In this document: positions 19,226 through 28,931 of the stretch, piece by piece
Layout of the letters: each line of letters opens with the position of its first letter
How positions within the stretch are numbered: the stretch's first letter is position 1
Origin: Flavobacterium sp.
GTDB taxonomy: Bacteria; Bacteroidota; Bacteroidia; Flavobacteriales; Flavobacteriaceae
Reading direction: 5' to 3'
DNA length: 64,000 nucleotides
Assembly: GCA_010365135.1 (NCBI GenBank)
Contig: JAAFGY010000002.1
Location: 1 to 64,000, forward strand
Program-made: the position numbers and the translations under genes
The notes under the pieces: generated by a model
Database searches by the model: none
What the model saw: the letters and a program-made list of their open reading frames with translations, nothing else
What the model was told of the DNA's origin: nothing

Positions 19226-19846
19226 ATGAAAATCACTACCGCCGAATTTATTGTAAGTAACTCCGAAGTGGACAAATGCCCGAAAGACTTCTTGCCCGAA
19301 TATGCTTTTATAGGTCGCTCCAATGTTGGGAAATCCTCCTTGATTAATATGCTTACCAATCATAAAAATTTGGCTAAAACATCTGGAAGACCTGGAAAGA
19401 CACAGTTGATCAATCATTTTAAGATCAATAACAATTGGTTTTTGGTCGATTTGCCGGGTTATGGTTACGCTAAAGTTTCGAAGAAAACAAAATCTGTTTT
19501 TCAACAATTTATCACGGATTATTTTGAAACGAGAGAACAACTTGTGTGCGCTTTTGTCTTGATTGACATTCGTCACGAAGCACAAAATATCGACATCGAA
19601 TTTATGGCGTATATGGGCGAAAGCGAAATTCCGTTTTGTATCGTTTTCACCAAAGCGGACAAGATTAGCAAAGTGAAAATCGATTCCCATATTGCTGCTT
19701 ACAAAAAGAAAATGTTTGCCAACAATTGGGCCGAAATGCCTCAGTATTTTGTAACTTCCGCAACCGAATTTACTGGAAAAGAAGAAGTTTTAAACTATAT
19801 TGAAGAAGTAAATCAGGAAGTTTTTAAAAACAATAATGAGTTTTAA
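19226..19846 (+). CDS. engB: ribosome biogenesis GTP-binding protein YihA/YsxC (EngB)
   Basis: GRSNVGKSSLINML, DLPGYGYAKVSK. Confidence 0.97.
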   Translation: MKITTAEFIVSNSEVDKCPKDFLPEYAFIGRSNVGKSSLINMLTNHKNLAKTSGRPGKTQLINHFKINNNWFLVDLPGYGYAKVSKKTKSVFQQFITDYFETREQLVCAFVLIDIRHEAQNIDIEFMAYMGESEIPFCIVFTKADKISKVKIDSHIAAYKKKMFANNWAEMPQYFVTSATEFTGKEEVLNYIEEVNQEVFKNNNEF

Positions 19847-19863
19847 ATCAAATTCAAAAATAA

Positions 19864-19904
19864 AAAAATCCCAAATTTCTATTTTTTTGAAATTTGGGAT
19901 TTTT
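19864..19904. terminator. bidirectional terminator between engB and gldC
   Basis: Perfect 15-bp arms AAAAATCCCAAATTT/AAATTTGGGATTTTT in a convergent gap. Confidence 0.88.
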
Positions 19905-19912
19905 CAATTATT

Positions 19913-20251
19913 TTATTTAGCCTTCAACTCTAGTTTCTCTGCAAAATAATCGCAAAAATCCTGCATCGTTGCTGACATCTTTTCGTCGCCGGTAGCTCGT
20001 TGAAAAGTTTCTGTCATAGATAACAAAGTTTGATGAAAGAAGATTTTCATTTCTTCAACCGACATATCTTTTGTCCACAATTCGATACATTTTGTTGCTT
20101 TTTCATTGCTGTTCCAAACCGAAAGCATAAAGGCTTTTGCCTCTTCAAGGTTTACGCCACCTTCAACCGCCGCCCACGATAATTTTTCGGGAATTCGGTT
20201 TTCGTCTAATTCAATTTGAATTTTTATTTCGGATGTATTGTTATTCGCCAT
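19913..20251 (-). CDS. gldC: gliding motility protein GldC
   Basis: MANNNTSEIKIQIELDENRIPEKLSWAA...; start at MANNN, 11-bp overlap with gldB. Confidence 0.93.
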   Translation of the reverse strand: MANNNTSEIKIQIELDENRIPEKLSWAAVEGGVNLEEAKAFMLSVWNSNEKATKCIELWTKDMSVEEMKIFFHQTLLSMTETFQRATGDEKMSATMQDFCDYFAEKLELKAK

Positions 20252-21206
20252 TTTTTTTGGGTTTATATTTAGATTTTTCAAATAATTCTTTGGCATTCAA
20301 TTTTAACATTTCTTCTAGCGGCACTTCGTTGTTTTTCATAAATGAACGCACCATTTGCCAACCTATCCAAGCGCCAACTCTTCCTGGAGATTCATTGTCA
20401 ATTTCGAGATAAAATTTCGAGAACGGAGCTGGATTTATGAAACGGTTATTCAGTTTTGGATCGTTGTTGTAGAGCAGTTCATTTTCTAGGAAATAGCGCC
20501 ACATATAGCTTTCATTTTCTGCACACCATTTGATTTGTTCTGGCGTGTAACCCATTTTGTCAGCATCTGTGTAATCAGGCAAAAGCAAATCTTTTAGGTA
20601 CAATTGTTTGCCAAAATAAATCATTTGACCTAACAAATTTTTGTCTGTAATTGGAGCAATTTTTTGTGCAGAAAAACTCGAAACCACATCGGGAAGGATT
20701 TGTTTCTGTTCGAAATTTTGTTTCAAATACTTCGGAAATTGATAAAATTTATGTGTTTTACCCAAATACAATTCGAGAGAAATAATCACTAGACTATCGG
20801 CATAAATTACCTTTGTGTTATAATCCATTTCAGAAATAACGGTGATTACCTTTGGCGTTTTGGTTTTTGGAAAATAGTATTTTATGTGTTTAAAAAGGGT
20901 CGTAAGTTCTACTTTAATCGGTTCAAAATTGGAATATTTTTTTTGAACTTCGTTATATAATTCTCGCCAAAGTGGATTTTGCATTTTTTCTAACCAAACG
21001 CTATCTGGAGTTCCTTGTGGGAAAAAAAAAGGAAATTGTTTTTTTAATTGGTTCAAATCCTTTGGAGAAGTTTCAAAAAATAGTTTGTCGAAACGCTCCA
21101 CTTTGAGTTCCAACGGGATTTTTTCGACCGCTTTTTCGACTTTTGTTTTTTTATCACAAGAAACAAAAGCGATTATAATGACAATTATAAAAAGTATTCT
21201 TTTCAT
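20241..21206 (-). CDS. gldB: gliding motility lipoprotein GldB
   Basis: Lipoprotein signal MKRILFIIVIIIAFVSCDKK; HKFYQFPKYL, GAWIGWQMVRSFM; adjacent to gldC. Confidence 0.93.
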   Translation of the reverse strand: MKRILFIIVIIIAFVSCDKKTKVEKAVEKIPLELKVERFDKLFFETSPKDLNQLKKQFPFFFPQGTPDSVWLEKMQNPLWRELYNEVQKKYSNFEPIKVELTTLFKHIKYYFPKTKTPKVITVISEMDYNTKVIYADSLVIISLELYLGKTHKFYQFPKYLKQNFEQKQILPDVVSSFSAQKIAPITDKNLLGQMIYFGKQLYLKDLLLPDYTDADKMGYTPEQIKWCAENESYMWRYFLENELLYNNDPKLNNRFINPAPFSKFYLEIDNESPGRVGAWIGWQMVRSFMKNNEVPLEEMLKLNAKELFEKSKYKPKKNGE

Positions 21207-21217
21207 TTTATTTTTTT

Positions 21218-21304
21218 TAGCCCCGATAGCAATGAAAATCCTTTTCTTTTTTTCTTTAAAAAAGAAAAGATTGAAATGAATAGCGGGAATAGCTCCTTAA
21301 AATT
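21218..21304 (+). repeat. structured intergenic repeat, copy 1 (TAGCCCCG...CGGGAATAGCTCCTTAAAA)
   Basis: Same primary and secondary architecture as 28932-29015: outer AGC/GCT, CCCG/CGGG helix, inner hairpin CTTTTCTTTTTT/AAAAAAGAAAAG with a bulged C. Confidence 0.75.
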
Positions 21305-21306
21305 AT

Positions 21307-21314
21307 TATTTTTG
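21307..21314 (+). promoter_or_regulatory. Bacteroidota -7 element (TATTTTTG) upstream of nadE
   Basis: Matches TAnnTTTG; 40 bp upstream of the nadE start; no clear -33 TTG. Confidence 0.5.
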
Positions 21315-21354
21315 CAAATATACAATTACTACCCTAATAAAAAACCACCCTCTT

Positions 21355-22158
21355 ATGACTAAAAAAAGTAGCTTGCAAATCGAAAAAGTAAATACATATA
21401 TTGTCAATTGGTTAAAAACCTACGCTGAAAACGCCAATGTTAATGGGTTTGTTGTGGGGATTTCTGGCGGCGTTGATTCGGCGGTTACTTCGACGCTTTG
21501 TGCGCAAACTGGCCTGCCTACTTTGTGTGTCGAAATGCCTATTCATCAAGCGCCAAGTCACGTAAGTCGTGGTCGTGAACATATTGAACAACTGAAAAGT
21601 AGATTCGCAAATGTTTCAAATATTGAAGCCGATTTGACGCCAGTTTTTGAAAGTTTTAAAAGCCAGGTTCCGAATAATGATGAATATAAAACTCATTTGT
21701 CGCTTGCGAATACTCGGGCGCGTTTGCGAATGACAACCTTGTATTATTTTGCGGGGATTTATGGTTATTTAGTTGCGGGAACGGGTAATAAAGTGGAAGA
21801 TTTTGGAGTTGGTTTTTATACAAAATATGGCGATGGAGGAGTAGATTTGAGTCCAATTGCTGATTTAATGAAGTCAGAAGTGTATGTTTTGGCCGATTTT
21901 TTGAAAATTCCAAGAACTATTTTGGTTGCATTACCTACTGATGGATTATTTGGAGATGATAGAACTGACGAGGATCAACTTGGTGCTAGTTATGATGAAT
22001 TAGAGTGGGCCATGCTGGAGGAAGAAAAAGGAAAAATAGCCGCAGATTTTTCAGGAAGAGAAAAAATCGTCTTCGAAATTTACATTAAATTAAGTACAAT
22101 TAATCATCATAAAATGGTTGCAATTCCTGTTTGTACGATACCAAATGAATTTAAGTAG
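21355..22158 (+). CDS. nadE: NAD+ synthase
   Basis: GISGGVDSAVTSTL, GTGNKVEDFGVGFYTKYGDGGVD. Confidence 0.97.
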   Translation: MTKKSSLQIEKVNTYIVNWLKTYAENANVNGFVVGISGGVDSAVTSTLCAQTGLPTLCVEMPIHQAPSHVSRGREHIEQLKSRFANVSNIEADLTPVFESFKSQVPNNDEYKTHLSLANTRARLRMTTLYYFAGIYGYLVAGTGNKVEDFGVGFYTKYGDGGVDLSPIADLMKSEVYVLADFLKIPRTILVALPTDGLFGDDRTDEDQLGASYDELEWAMLEEEKGKIAADFSGREKIVFEIYIKLSTINHHKMVAIPVCTIPNEFK

Positions 22159-22245
22159 TATTTTTCTAATATTTTCTAAAAAGTTTAAATTATTTTTATT
22201 AACTTTACTAATCGATAAGTATAGGGAACTCTAAAAATTAATATT

Positions 22246-22875
22246 ATGATAAAAGTTTGTTTAGCAAATAATCATCCCGTTGTGCATTTTGGGGTAAAAT
22301 CTTATTTTAAAGATCACGATGACATCTCAATTGTAGCCAATGTTGGGAATTTTTTAATGGTACGTGACATTCTCCTAAATAAGGAGATTGATGTTTTAAT
22401 TTTGGATCTTGAATTAGAAGGTCTTTCAAGTATTTTTGAAGTAAAAAATATTTTGAAAAACTTTCCAAAAACTAAAATCATCATATTTAGTGATCTTTCT
22501 GAACAAATTTATGCGCCAAATGCGATAAAAGCTGGTGTTTCAGGATTTGTTTCTCAAAAAGAAAAATTGGAAACTTTAGGTCAAGCGATTGTTAAAGTGA
22601 ATCAAGGAAAGATTATCATTGACGAAACCGTTAAGAAAAATCTTGCTCTAATTGCGAAACAGAACAAAAGTGAGCGTTTGTATCGCAAACTTTCGAATCG
22701 CGAAGTGGAGGTTTTACGCTATTTGAGTGACGGTAAGAAAAACAATGAGATTTCTAGAATTTTGGGTCTCAACGAAAAAACAATAAGCACTTATAAATTA
22801 AGGCTATTGCAAAAATTGAATGTTACTAACTTAGTAGATTTGGTCAACAAAGCCAAAACGCTAGAAATAGTTTAA
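22246..22875 (+). CDS. NarL/FixJ-type response regulator with atypical receiver
   Basis: C-terminal LuxR HTH (LSNREVEVLRYLSDGKKNNEISRILGLNEKTISTYKLRLLQKL); receiver with ANNH in place of the usual acidic pair. Confidence 0.9.
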   Translation: MIKVCLANNHPVVHFGVKSYFKDHDDISIVANVGNFLMVRDILLNKEIDVLILDLELEGLSSIFEVKNILKNFPKTKIIIFSDLSEQIYAPNAIKAGVSGFVSQKEKLETLGQAIVKVNQGKIIIDETVKKNLALIAKQNKSERLYRKLSNREVEVLRYLSDGKKNNEISRILGLNEKTISTYKLRLLQKLNVTNLVDLVNKAKTLEIV

Positions 22876-24854
22876 TTATAGCGTGACATTACTCTTCCCA
22901 ATTTTTTCGAAAACGAATTGATTAATTTGTAGTAATCCATTGCCATAGATAAAGGCTCAATGTTATCAGAATCCGCTTCTGATGATATTGAGCCTTTTAT
23001 TTCTTCGATAATTCGATCTACTAAATACCATCTTAAAGTTAGAATTGTTTCAGAAACATATTGACTGATGGTATCGTTTTTAGTCTTTGGAAAAATGCTT
23101 TGGCCTTCCCAATTGTGCAAGACAACTCTTTCATCTTCCATCAAAATATCCGTAACTTCTTGAGCAAATTCAGGTTGCAAATGCATTAAATATTGCTCTA
23201 TGTTAAAAATTTCGTTTTGAAGATAGTAGTTTATTAAATTATTAAAAATGTCCCTGAATAAAGGGTTTGCCAATTGCACTTCATCTTCCTGTAAACTCAA
23301 ATAGATTCTTTGAAATACTTTATATTCCTTTTTTTCTATCAAATTTTCGATTTCGCCAGCTTCATTTGTTTTCAAAAGCACGTCTTCAAATTCCTCGGTT
23401 TTATTTCCATACAATAGAAGAATTTCTATAATTTTTCTTTCTAAACCATAAAGAATATCAATTTTTTGAATCTGAATTGGTCCGTCATTTTTTACAACCT
23501 CAAAAGCTTTATCTTTTTGTTCCTGTTTTAATTTTTTTCCAACTTCAGCAACATCTTTTTGAACTAATTGTGCCAAAGTGCTTACCAAAACTTGTTCCGA
23601 AATATCCATAATTCGAGAACATTCCTGAATGTAGACTTCTCTTTGAATTCGATCTGGAATTTTGGAAATACTGACCACCATATCTCGAATTAAATCGGCT
23701 TTTTTGATGGGGTCATTTTTTGCATCATTCATTAAAATTGACGCTTTGAACTGGATAAAATCTTTAGCATTTTCGTCCAAATATTTTACCAATTCTTCAT
23801 AAGGTGTTTTTTTTGCAAAACTATCTGGATCTTCTCCGTCGGGAAAGGCGCAAACTTTAACGTTCATTCCTTCCTCCAGAATTAAGTCGATTCCTCGAAT
23901 AGAAGCGCGTAATCCCGCAGCATCACCATCAAAAAGGACAGTAATATTTTTAGTCAATCTATTAATTAGTCGGATTTGATCTGGTGTCAAAGCTGTTCCA
24001 GACGAAGCCACAACATTCTCTATTCCCGCTTGATTGAATTGAATCACGTCGGTGTAACCTTCAACCAAATAACAATTATTTTGTTTGGCAATAGCTTGTT
24101 TGGCTTGAAAAATTCCATACAAAACTTTGCTTTTATGATAGATTTCACTTTCAGGTGAATTCAGGTATTTTGCCGCTTTTTTGTCAATGCCTAAAATTCT
24201 TCCTCCAAAACCCAAAATCCTTCCCGACATACTTTGAATGGGAAACATTACACGTCCTTTAAATCTATCAAACGGTCTGTCGTCTTTTGGAATTGTTAAT
24301 CCAGTGCTTTCTAGAAACTCCACTTTATAGCCTTTTCCCAAAGCTTCTTTGGTAAAAGCATCCCAAGTTTCGGGCGAGTAACCAAGTGTAAATTTCTTGA
24401 TGGTTTCGCCTGTAAAACCTCTTTCTTTAAAATAGGAAAGTCCAATGGCTTTGCCTTCTTCCGAATGTAAAAGCGTGTTGTGGAAATATTCTTTGGCAAA
24501 TTCAGAAACCAAATACATACTTTCGCGAACATCGGTATTGGCTTTTTCTTCGTCAGTTTGTTCGGTTTCTTCGATTTCTATATTGTATTTTTTGGCCAAA
24601 TATCGAATGGCTTCTGGATACGTAAAATGCGAGTGTTCAATGAGGAAAGCTACAGCGTTTCCGCCTTTTCCCGAGCTAAAATCTTTCCAAATCCCTTTGG
24701 CAGGCGAAACCATAAATGAAGGAGAACGCTCATCCGAGAACGGACTCAATCCTTTGAAGTTGCTTCCAGCACGTTTCAATTGCACAAAATCGCCAATAAC
24801 TTCCTCAACGCGAGCAGTTTCGAAAACAGAGTCTATGGTGGCTTTTGAAATCAA
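22872..24854 (-). CDS. dnaG: DNA primase
   Basis: FSDERSPSFMVSPAKGIWKDFSSGKGG, VEGYTDVIQFNQAGIENVVASSGTALT. Confidence 0.97.
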   Translation of the reverse strand: MISKATIDSVFETARVEEVIGDFVQLKRAGSNFKGLSPFSDERSPSFMVSPAKGIWKDFSSGKGGNAVAFLIEHSHFTYPEAIRYLAKKYNIEIEETEQTDEEKANTDVRESMYLVSEFAKEYFHNTLLHSEEGKAIGLSYFKERGFTGETIKKFTLGYSPETWDAFTKEALGKGYKVEFLESTGLTIPKDDRPFDRFKGRVMFPIQSMSGRILGFGGRILGIDKKAAKYLNSPESEIYHKSKVLYGIFQAKQAIAKQNNCYLVEGYTDVIQFNQAGIENVVASSGTALTPDQIRLINRLTKNITVLFDGDAAGLRASIRGIDLILEEGMNVKVCAFPDGEDPDSFAKKTPYEELVKYLDENAKDFIQFKASILMNDAKNDPIKKADLIRDMVVSISKIPDRIQREVYIQECSRIMDISEQVLVSTLAQLVQKDVAEVGKKLKQEQKDKAFEVVKNDGPIQIQKIDILYGLERKIIEILLLYGNKTEEFEDVLLKTNEAGEIENLIEKKEYKVFQRIYLSLQEDEVQLANPLFRDIFNNLINYYLQNEIFNIEQYLMHLQPEFAQEVTDILMEDERVVLHNWEGQSIFPKTKNDTISQYVSETILTLRWYLVDRIIEEIKGSISSEADSDNIEPLSMAMDYYKLINSFSKKLGRVMSRYN

Positions 24855-24917
24855 TTTAGTTGGAAAGATTTAATTATTGGAAAGTGGTAAAAATACGTAA
24901 TCTGAATCAAAAAGAAT

Positions 24918-25895
24918 TTATTTTTTTCTTTCAATAACGTAATTTACCATCAAAATCAGTGCGTCTTTAAAGTCGGATGAAGGATAATTATTTAAAAGCA
25001 ACAATGCTTCTTGCTGAAATTCGGCCATTTTTTGTTCGGCATAAAGTAAACCGTTATGGTCTTTCACGAACGAAATAACTTCTTTCACTCGTTTTTTGTC
25101 TTTGTTGTGGTTTTTGATCGAGTTGATTACCCAGGATTTTTCTTTCGAAGTGCAATTATTTAAAACGTGAATCAACGGCAATGTCATTTTTTGTTCCTTG
25201 ATGTCGATTCCTGTGGGTTTGCCAATTGCTTCGTCAGTATAATCGAATAAATCGTCTTTGATTTGAAACGCCATTCCGATGAGTTCACCAAATTTTCGCA
25301 TATTTTCAACCTGAATTTCATCTTCAATCACTGATTTTGCGCCTAATGCACAACATGCAGCAATTAAAGTAGCCGTTTTTTGTCGGATGATTTCGTAGTA
25401 AATATCTTCGGTGATATCGAGTCTTCTGGCTTTTTCGATTTGCAATAATTCGCCTTCACTCATTTCTCGAACGGCTACCGAAATGATTCTCAGTAAGTCG
25501 AAATCGCCATTATCTATTGACAATAACAAGCCTTTTGAGAGTAAATAATCGCCAACAAGAACGGCAATTTTGTTTTTCCAAAGCGCATTAATGGAGAAAA
25601 AACCTCTTCGGCGATTGCTATCATCGACCACATCATCATGAACCAAAGTTGCGGTGTGAATTAATTCAATTACACAAGCTCCACGATAGGTTCTTTCGTT
25701 TACAATTCCTTCAGAAACCATTTTGGCAGTTAAGAAAACAAACATAGGACGCATTTGTTTTCCTTTTCGATTGACAATATAATAGGTAATTCTGTTGAGT
25801 AAAGCCACTTTTGAAGTCATCGATTCATAGAACTTTTTTTCGAAAAGTTCCATCTCGTTAAATATGGGCTGCTTTATTTGAGAAGTAATATTCAT
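24918..25895 (-). CDS. polyprenyl synthetase family protein
   Basis: LVHDDVVDDSNRRRG and FQIKDDLFDY prenyltransferase motifs. Confidence 0.96.
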   Translation of the reverse strand: MNITSQIKQPIFNEMELFEKKFYESMTSKVALLNRITYYIVNRKGKQMRPMFVFLTAKMVSEGIVNERTYRGACVIELIHTATLVHDDVVDDSNRRRGFFSINALWKNKIAVLVGDYLLSKGLLLSIDNGDFDLLRIISVAVREMSEGELLQIEKARRLDITEDIYYEIIRQKTATLIAACCALGAKSVIEDEIQVENMRKFGELIGMAFQIKDDLFDYTDEAIGKPTGIDIKEQKMTLPLIHVLNNCTSKEKSWVINSIKNHNKDKKRVKEVISFVKDHNGLLYAEQKMAEFQQEALLLLNNYPSSDFKDALILMVNYVIERKK

Positions 25896-26129
25896 TTAGG
25901 ATCCAAATATACTATTTTCGAATAAAAAAACGTTATCTATTTAGTTTAAAAGATGGGTTTTCAAAATTATTTTGTTTTATTCTGAACCGTTTTCGAAATT
26001 AGGTTCTCTGCGCATTTTTTTTAGCAGAATGTATTGTCCAACTTTTAACAATTAAAAATTTTAAACCATTCAATATTAGGCAAATAATACACCTTAAAAA
26101 GTGTAGATCGTCGATTGTTACGCGAAAAT

Positions 26130-26161
26130 TTGTTTATTTTGTATTTATTTGCATAGATTTG
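26130..26161 (+). promoter_or_regulatory. Bacteroidota promoter TTG-N21-TAGATTTG
   Basis: TTG 26130-26132, TAGATTTG 26154-26161; upstream of the lipoprotein ORF at 26224. Confidence 0.45.
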
Positions 26162-26223
26162 ATAACCCCAAGTAAACCTTTTATTAATTTCTAACTCAAA
26201 GAATATATCTAAAAAAAATTATT

Positions 26224-27093
26224 ATGAAAACAAAAATTTTATTTTTCGCAACGTTGCTTGCCATGACGTTATTTATTGGTTGTAATTCCAATGAAACTGT
26301 TGATGCAACTGCCACTTCAAGTACAATTACAGCCGAAGATGCTATTGCAAACTCAGAAATTGATGCTGCGGTTGATGATGTTTCTCTTGTTGCAGAAGAC
26401 CAATTTGATATGCAAAAAAGTTCAGCAGCCAAAACCAGTTCGGGAATGCCAAGTATGATGCCATCTTGCGCTACAATAACGACAGTTTTGACCAATGATA
26501 CTTGGACACGAACTATTGATTTTGGCACTCAAGGTTGTGCTTTGCCTAACGGAAATGTGGTAAAAGGAAAAATTATTGTCAGTTTTTCTAAAAATTTCAC
26601 AACTCCTATTAAGACTATTTCTTATAATTTAGTAGGGTTTTATCACAATGGAAAATTAATTGAAGGAAGTAAAACCATTACTCATGAATTAAAAACTTCT
26701 GATTTATTAACAGCAATTCACCCCGTAACAACTCATTCTATAGATGTGAAAATTACATTTGCTGATGGCAAAATTTATTCCAGAATTGGAACTAGGGTTC
26801 GAGAAATGGTCGATGGATTTGCCACAATGACCAATTGGGAAGACAATGTTTTCAAGGTTTGGGGATACAATATCACTACTTTTCCTAATGGATCAAAATA
26901 TACTTGTACCATACAAAAAACAGTGCCGCTTGTAATTAAAATGAGTTGCAAAATGCCTTTCCCAGTTTCGGGTATTGTAGAAATTACAAAAAATGATGGG
27001 AAAGCTACTCTTGATTTCGGAAAAGGCGATTGTGATGATCTTGCCACAATTTCTTTAAATGGAGTTGTAAAGGAATTTCATCTTAAAAAATAG
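26224..27093 (+). CDS. hypothetical lipoprotein
   Basis: Signal MKTKILFFATLLAMTLFIGCNS; no family recognised. Confidence 0.85.
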   Translation: MKTKILFFATLLAMTLFIGCNSNETVDATATSSTITAEDAIANSEIDAAVDDVSLVAEDQFDMQKSSAAKTSSGMPSMMPSCATITTVLTNDTWTRTIDFGTQGCALPNGNVVKGKIIVSFSKNFTTPIKTISYNLVGFYHNGKLIEGSKTITHELKTSDLLTAIHPVTTHSIDVKITFADGKIYSRIGTRVREMVDGFATMTNWEDNVFKVWGYNITTFPNGSKYTCTIQKTVPLVIKMSCKMPFPVSGIVEITKNDGKATLDFGKGDCDDLATISLNGVVKEFHLKK

Positions 27094-27111
27094 ATTGAAA
27101 ATTTCAAGAAT

Positions 27112-27149
27112 AAAAAGCGTCCCGATATTTTTTATTGGGACGTTTTTTT
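27112..27149. terminator. bidirectional terminator between lipoprotein gene and rlmN
   Basis: CGTCCC ... GGGACG flanked by A- and T-runs in a convergent gap. Confidence 0.8.
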
Positions 27150-28188
27150 ATGCTTCTTTGTTGGCCAATTGACCGCAAGCAGCATCAATGTCTTTTCCCC
27201 GACTTCTTCGCACTTTTACTACTATTCCGCTGGCTTCAAGTGCTTTTATGTAGGCATTGATAGACTCTTCTGAAGCTTGTTGAAAGTCGCCATCATCAAT
27301 CGGATTGTATTCAATTAAATTAACTTTGCAAGGAACATATTTGCAAAATTTGACTAAGGCATCAACCGACGCTTTATTGTCGTTGATTCCTTTCCAAACC
27401 ACGTATTCGAAGGAAATTTTACTTTTGGTTTTTCTGTACCAATATTCCAATGCTTCTCTTAAATCGACCAAAGGAAAACTGGCGCTGAAAGGCATAATCT
27501 TGGAGCGAATTTCATCAATTGCCGAATGTAAAGACACCGCTAAATTGAATTTCACCTCATCATCAGCCATTTTTTTAATCATTTTTGGTACACCAGAAGT
27601 CGAAACGGTGATTCGTTTTGGAGACATTCCTAAACCTTCATTTGAAGTTATCATTTCGATGGCTTTCATCACATTATTGTAATTCATGAGCGGTTCGCCC
27701 ATTCCCATAAAAACAATATTCGACAACGGATGATTGTAATACAAACGACTTTCTTTATCGATCGCAATAACCTGATCGTAAATTTCGGCTGGTTCTAAAT
27801 TTCGCATTCTTTTCAGTCTGGCTGTGGCACAAAAATTACAATCCAAACTGCAACCTACTTGACTCGAAACGCAGGCCGTTGTTCTTGTATTGGTTGGAAT
27901 CAAAACACTTTCGACTACTAAACCATCGTGTAAACGAACCGCATTTTTCACCGTTCCATCTTCACTTCGTTGCATTGTATCGACCTTGATGTGATTGATG
28001 ACAAAGTTATTTTCGAGCATCGTTCGAGTCGCCTTTGCTACATTGGTCATATCGTCAAAACTATGTGCGCCTTTGCTCCACAACCATTCAAAGACTTGGT
28101 TTCCGCGGAAAGCCTTATCGCCATTGGCTATAAAAAAATCTCGTAATTCTTCTTTTGACAAGGCTCGAATGTCTTTTTTCTCCATCAT
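27148..28188 (-). CDS. rlmN: 23S rRNA (adenine(2503)-C(2))-methyltransferase
   Basis: Radical SAM CNFCATARLKRMRNL; NPIDDGDFQQ. Confidence 0.97.
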   Translation of the reverse strand: MMEKKDIRALSKEELRDFFIANGDKAFRGNQVFEWLWSKGAHSFDDMTNVAKATRTMLENNFVINHIKVDTMQRSEDGTVKNAVRLHDGLVVESVLIPTNTRTTACVSSQVGCSLDCNFCATARLKRMRNLEPAEIYDQVIAIDKESRLYYNHPLSNIVFMGMGEPLMNYNNVMKAIEMITSNEGLGMSPKRITVSTSGVPKMIKKMADDEVKFNLAVSLHSAIDEIRSKIMPFSASFPLVDLREALEYWYRKTKSKISFEYVVWKGINDNKASVDALVKFCKYVPCKVNLIEYNPIDDGDFQQASEESINAYIKALEASGIVVKVRRSRGKDIDAACGQLANKEA

Positions 28189-28192
28189 CGTG

Positions 28193-28244
28193 CAAAGTTA
28201 ATGACTATTTGTTGATTTGTACATTTGATAATTTGATAACTTTG
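28193..28244. promoter_or_regulatory. divergent promoter region with mirrored -7 elements
   Basis: CAAAGTTA (28193-28200, minus-strand TAACTTTG) and TAACTTTG (28237-28244); plus-strand TTG at 28217-28219 with N17 spacing; TTTG repeats every 8 bp between them. Confidence 0.6.
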
Positions 28245-28259
28245 ACAAAAATTAAAATA

Positions 28260-28901
28260 ATGCACTTCATTTCCCAAGATTTAGAAAATTATATCGAGCA
28301 ACATTCTGAAAAAGAGCCAGAATTGTTGGCGGCTTTAAATAAAGAAACGTATCAAAAAGTCTTGTTGCCCCGAATGCTAAGCGGGCATTTTCAAGGACGT
28401 GTATTGAGTATGTTGTCCAAGTTGATTCGTCCTGTGAATATTCTCGAAATTGGGACTTACACAGGTTATTCAGCTTTGTGTTTGTGCGAAGGAATACAGG
28501 AAAATGGTACGATTCACACGATTGACATCAAAGAAGAATTGGTCGATTTTCAGCGCAAACATTTTAATAAATCGCCTTGGGGAAACCAAATTGTGCAACA
28601 TCTTGGCGAAGCTTTGGACATTATTCCAACTTTAGATTTGAAATTCGACTTGGTTTTTATTGATGCCGACAAGGAAAATTATATCAATTATTTTGAACTG
28701 ATTGTTCCAAAAATGAAGAAAGGTGGCATAATTCTTTCGGATAATGTTTTGTGGAGCGGAAAAGTTCTCGAACCCTTGCAACCCAATGATATGAGTACAA
28801 AAATAATCTTGGAATACAATCAATTATTAAAAAACGACCCGAGAGTGGAAACGGTTTTATTGCCTATTCGCGATGGTTTGACGGTTAGTCGTGTTTTGTA
28901 A
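28260..28901 (+). CDS. class I SAM-dependent O-methyltransferase
   Basis: ILEIGTYTGYSALCL, FDLVFIDADKENY; start chosen at MHFISQ. Confidence 0.94.
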   Translation: MHFISQDLENYIEQHSEKEPELLAALNKETYQKVLLPRMLSGHFQGRVLSMLSKLIRPVNILEIGTYTGYSALCLCEGIQENGTIHTIDIKEELVDFQRKHFNKSPWGNQIVQHLGEALDIIPTLDLKFDLVFIDADKENYINYFELIVPKMKKGGIILSDNVLWSGKVLEPLQPNDMSTKIILEYNQLLKNDPRVETVLLPIRDGLTVSRVL

Positions 28902-28931
28902 ATCAGATTTTAGTATTGAAAGCGGCTGTCC

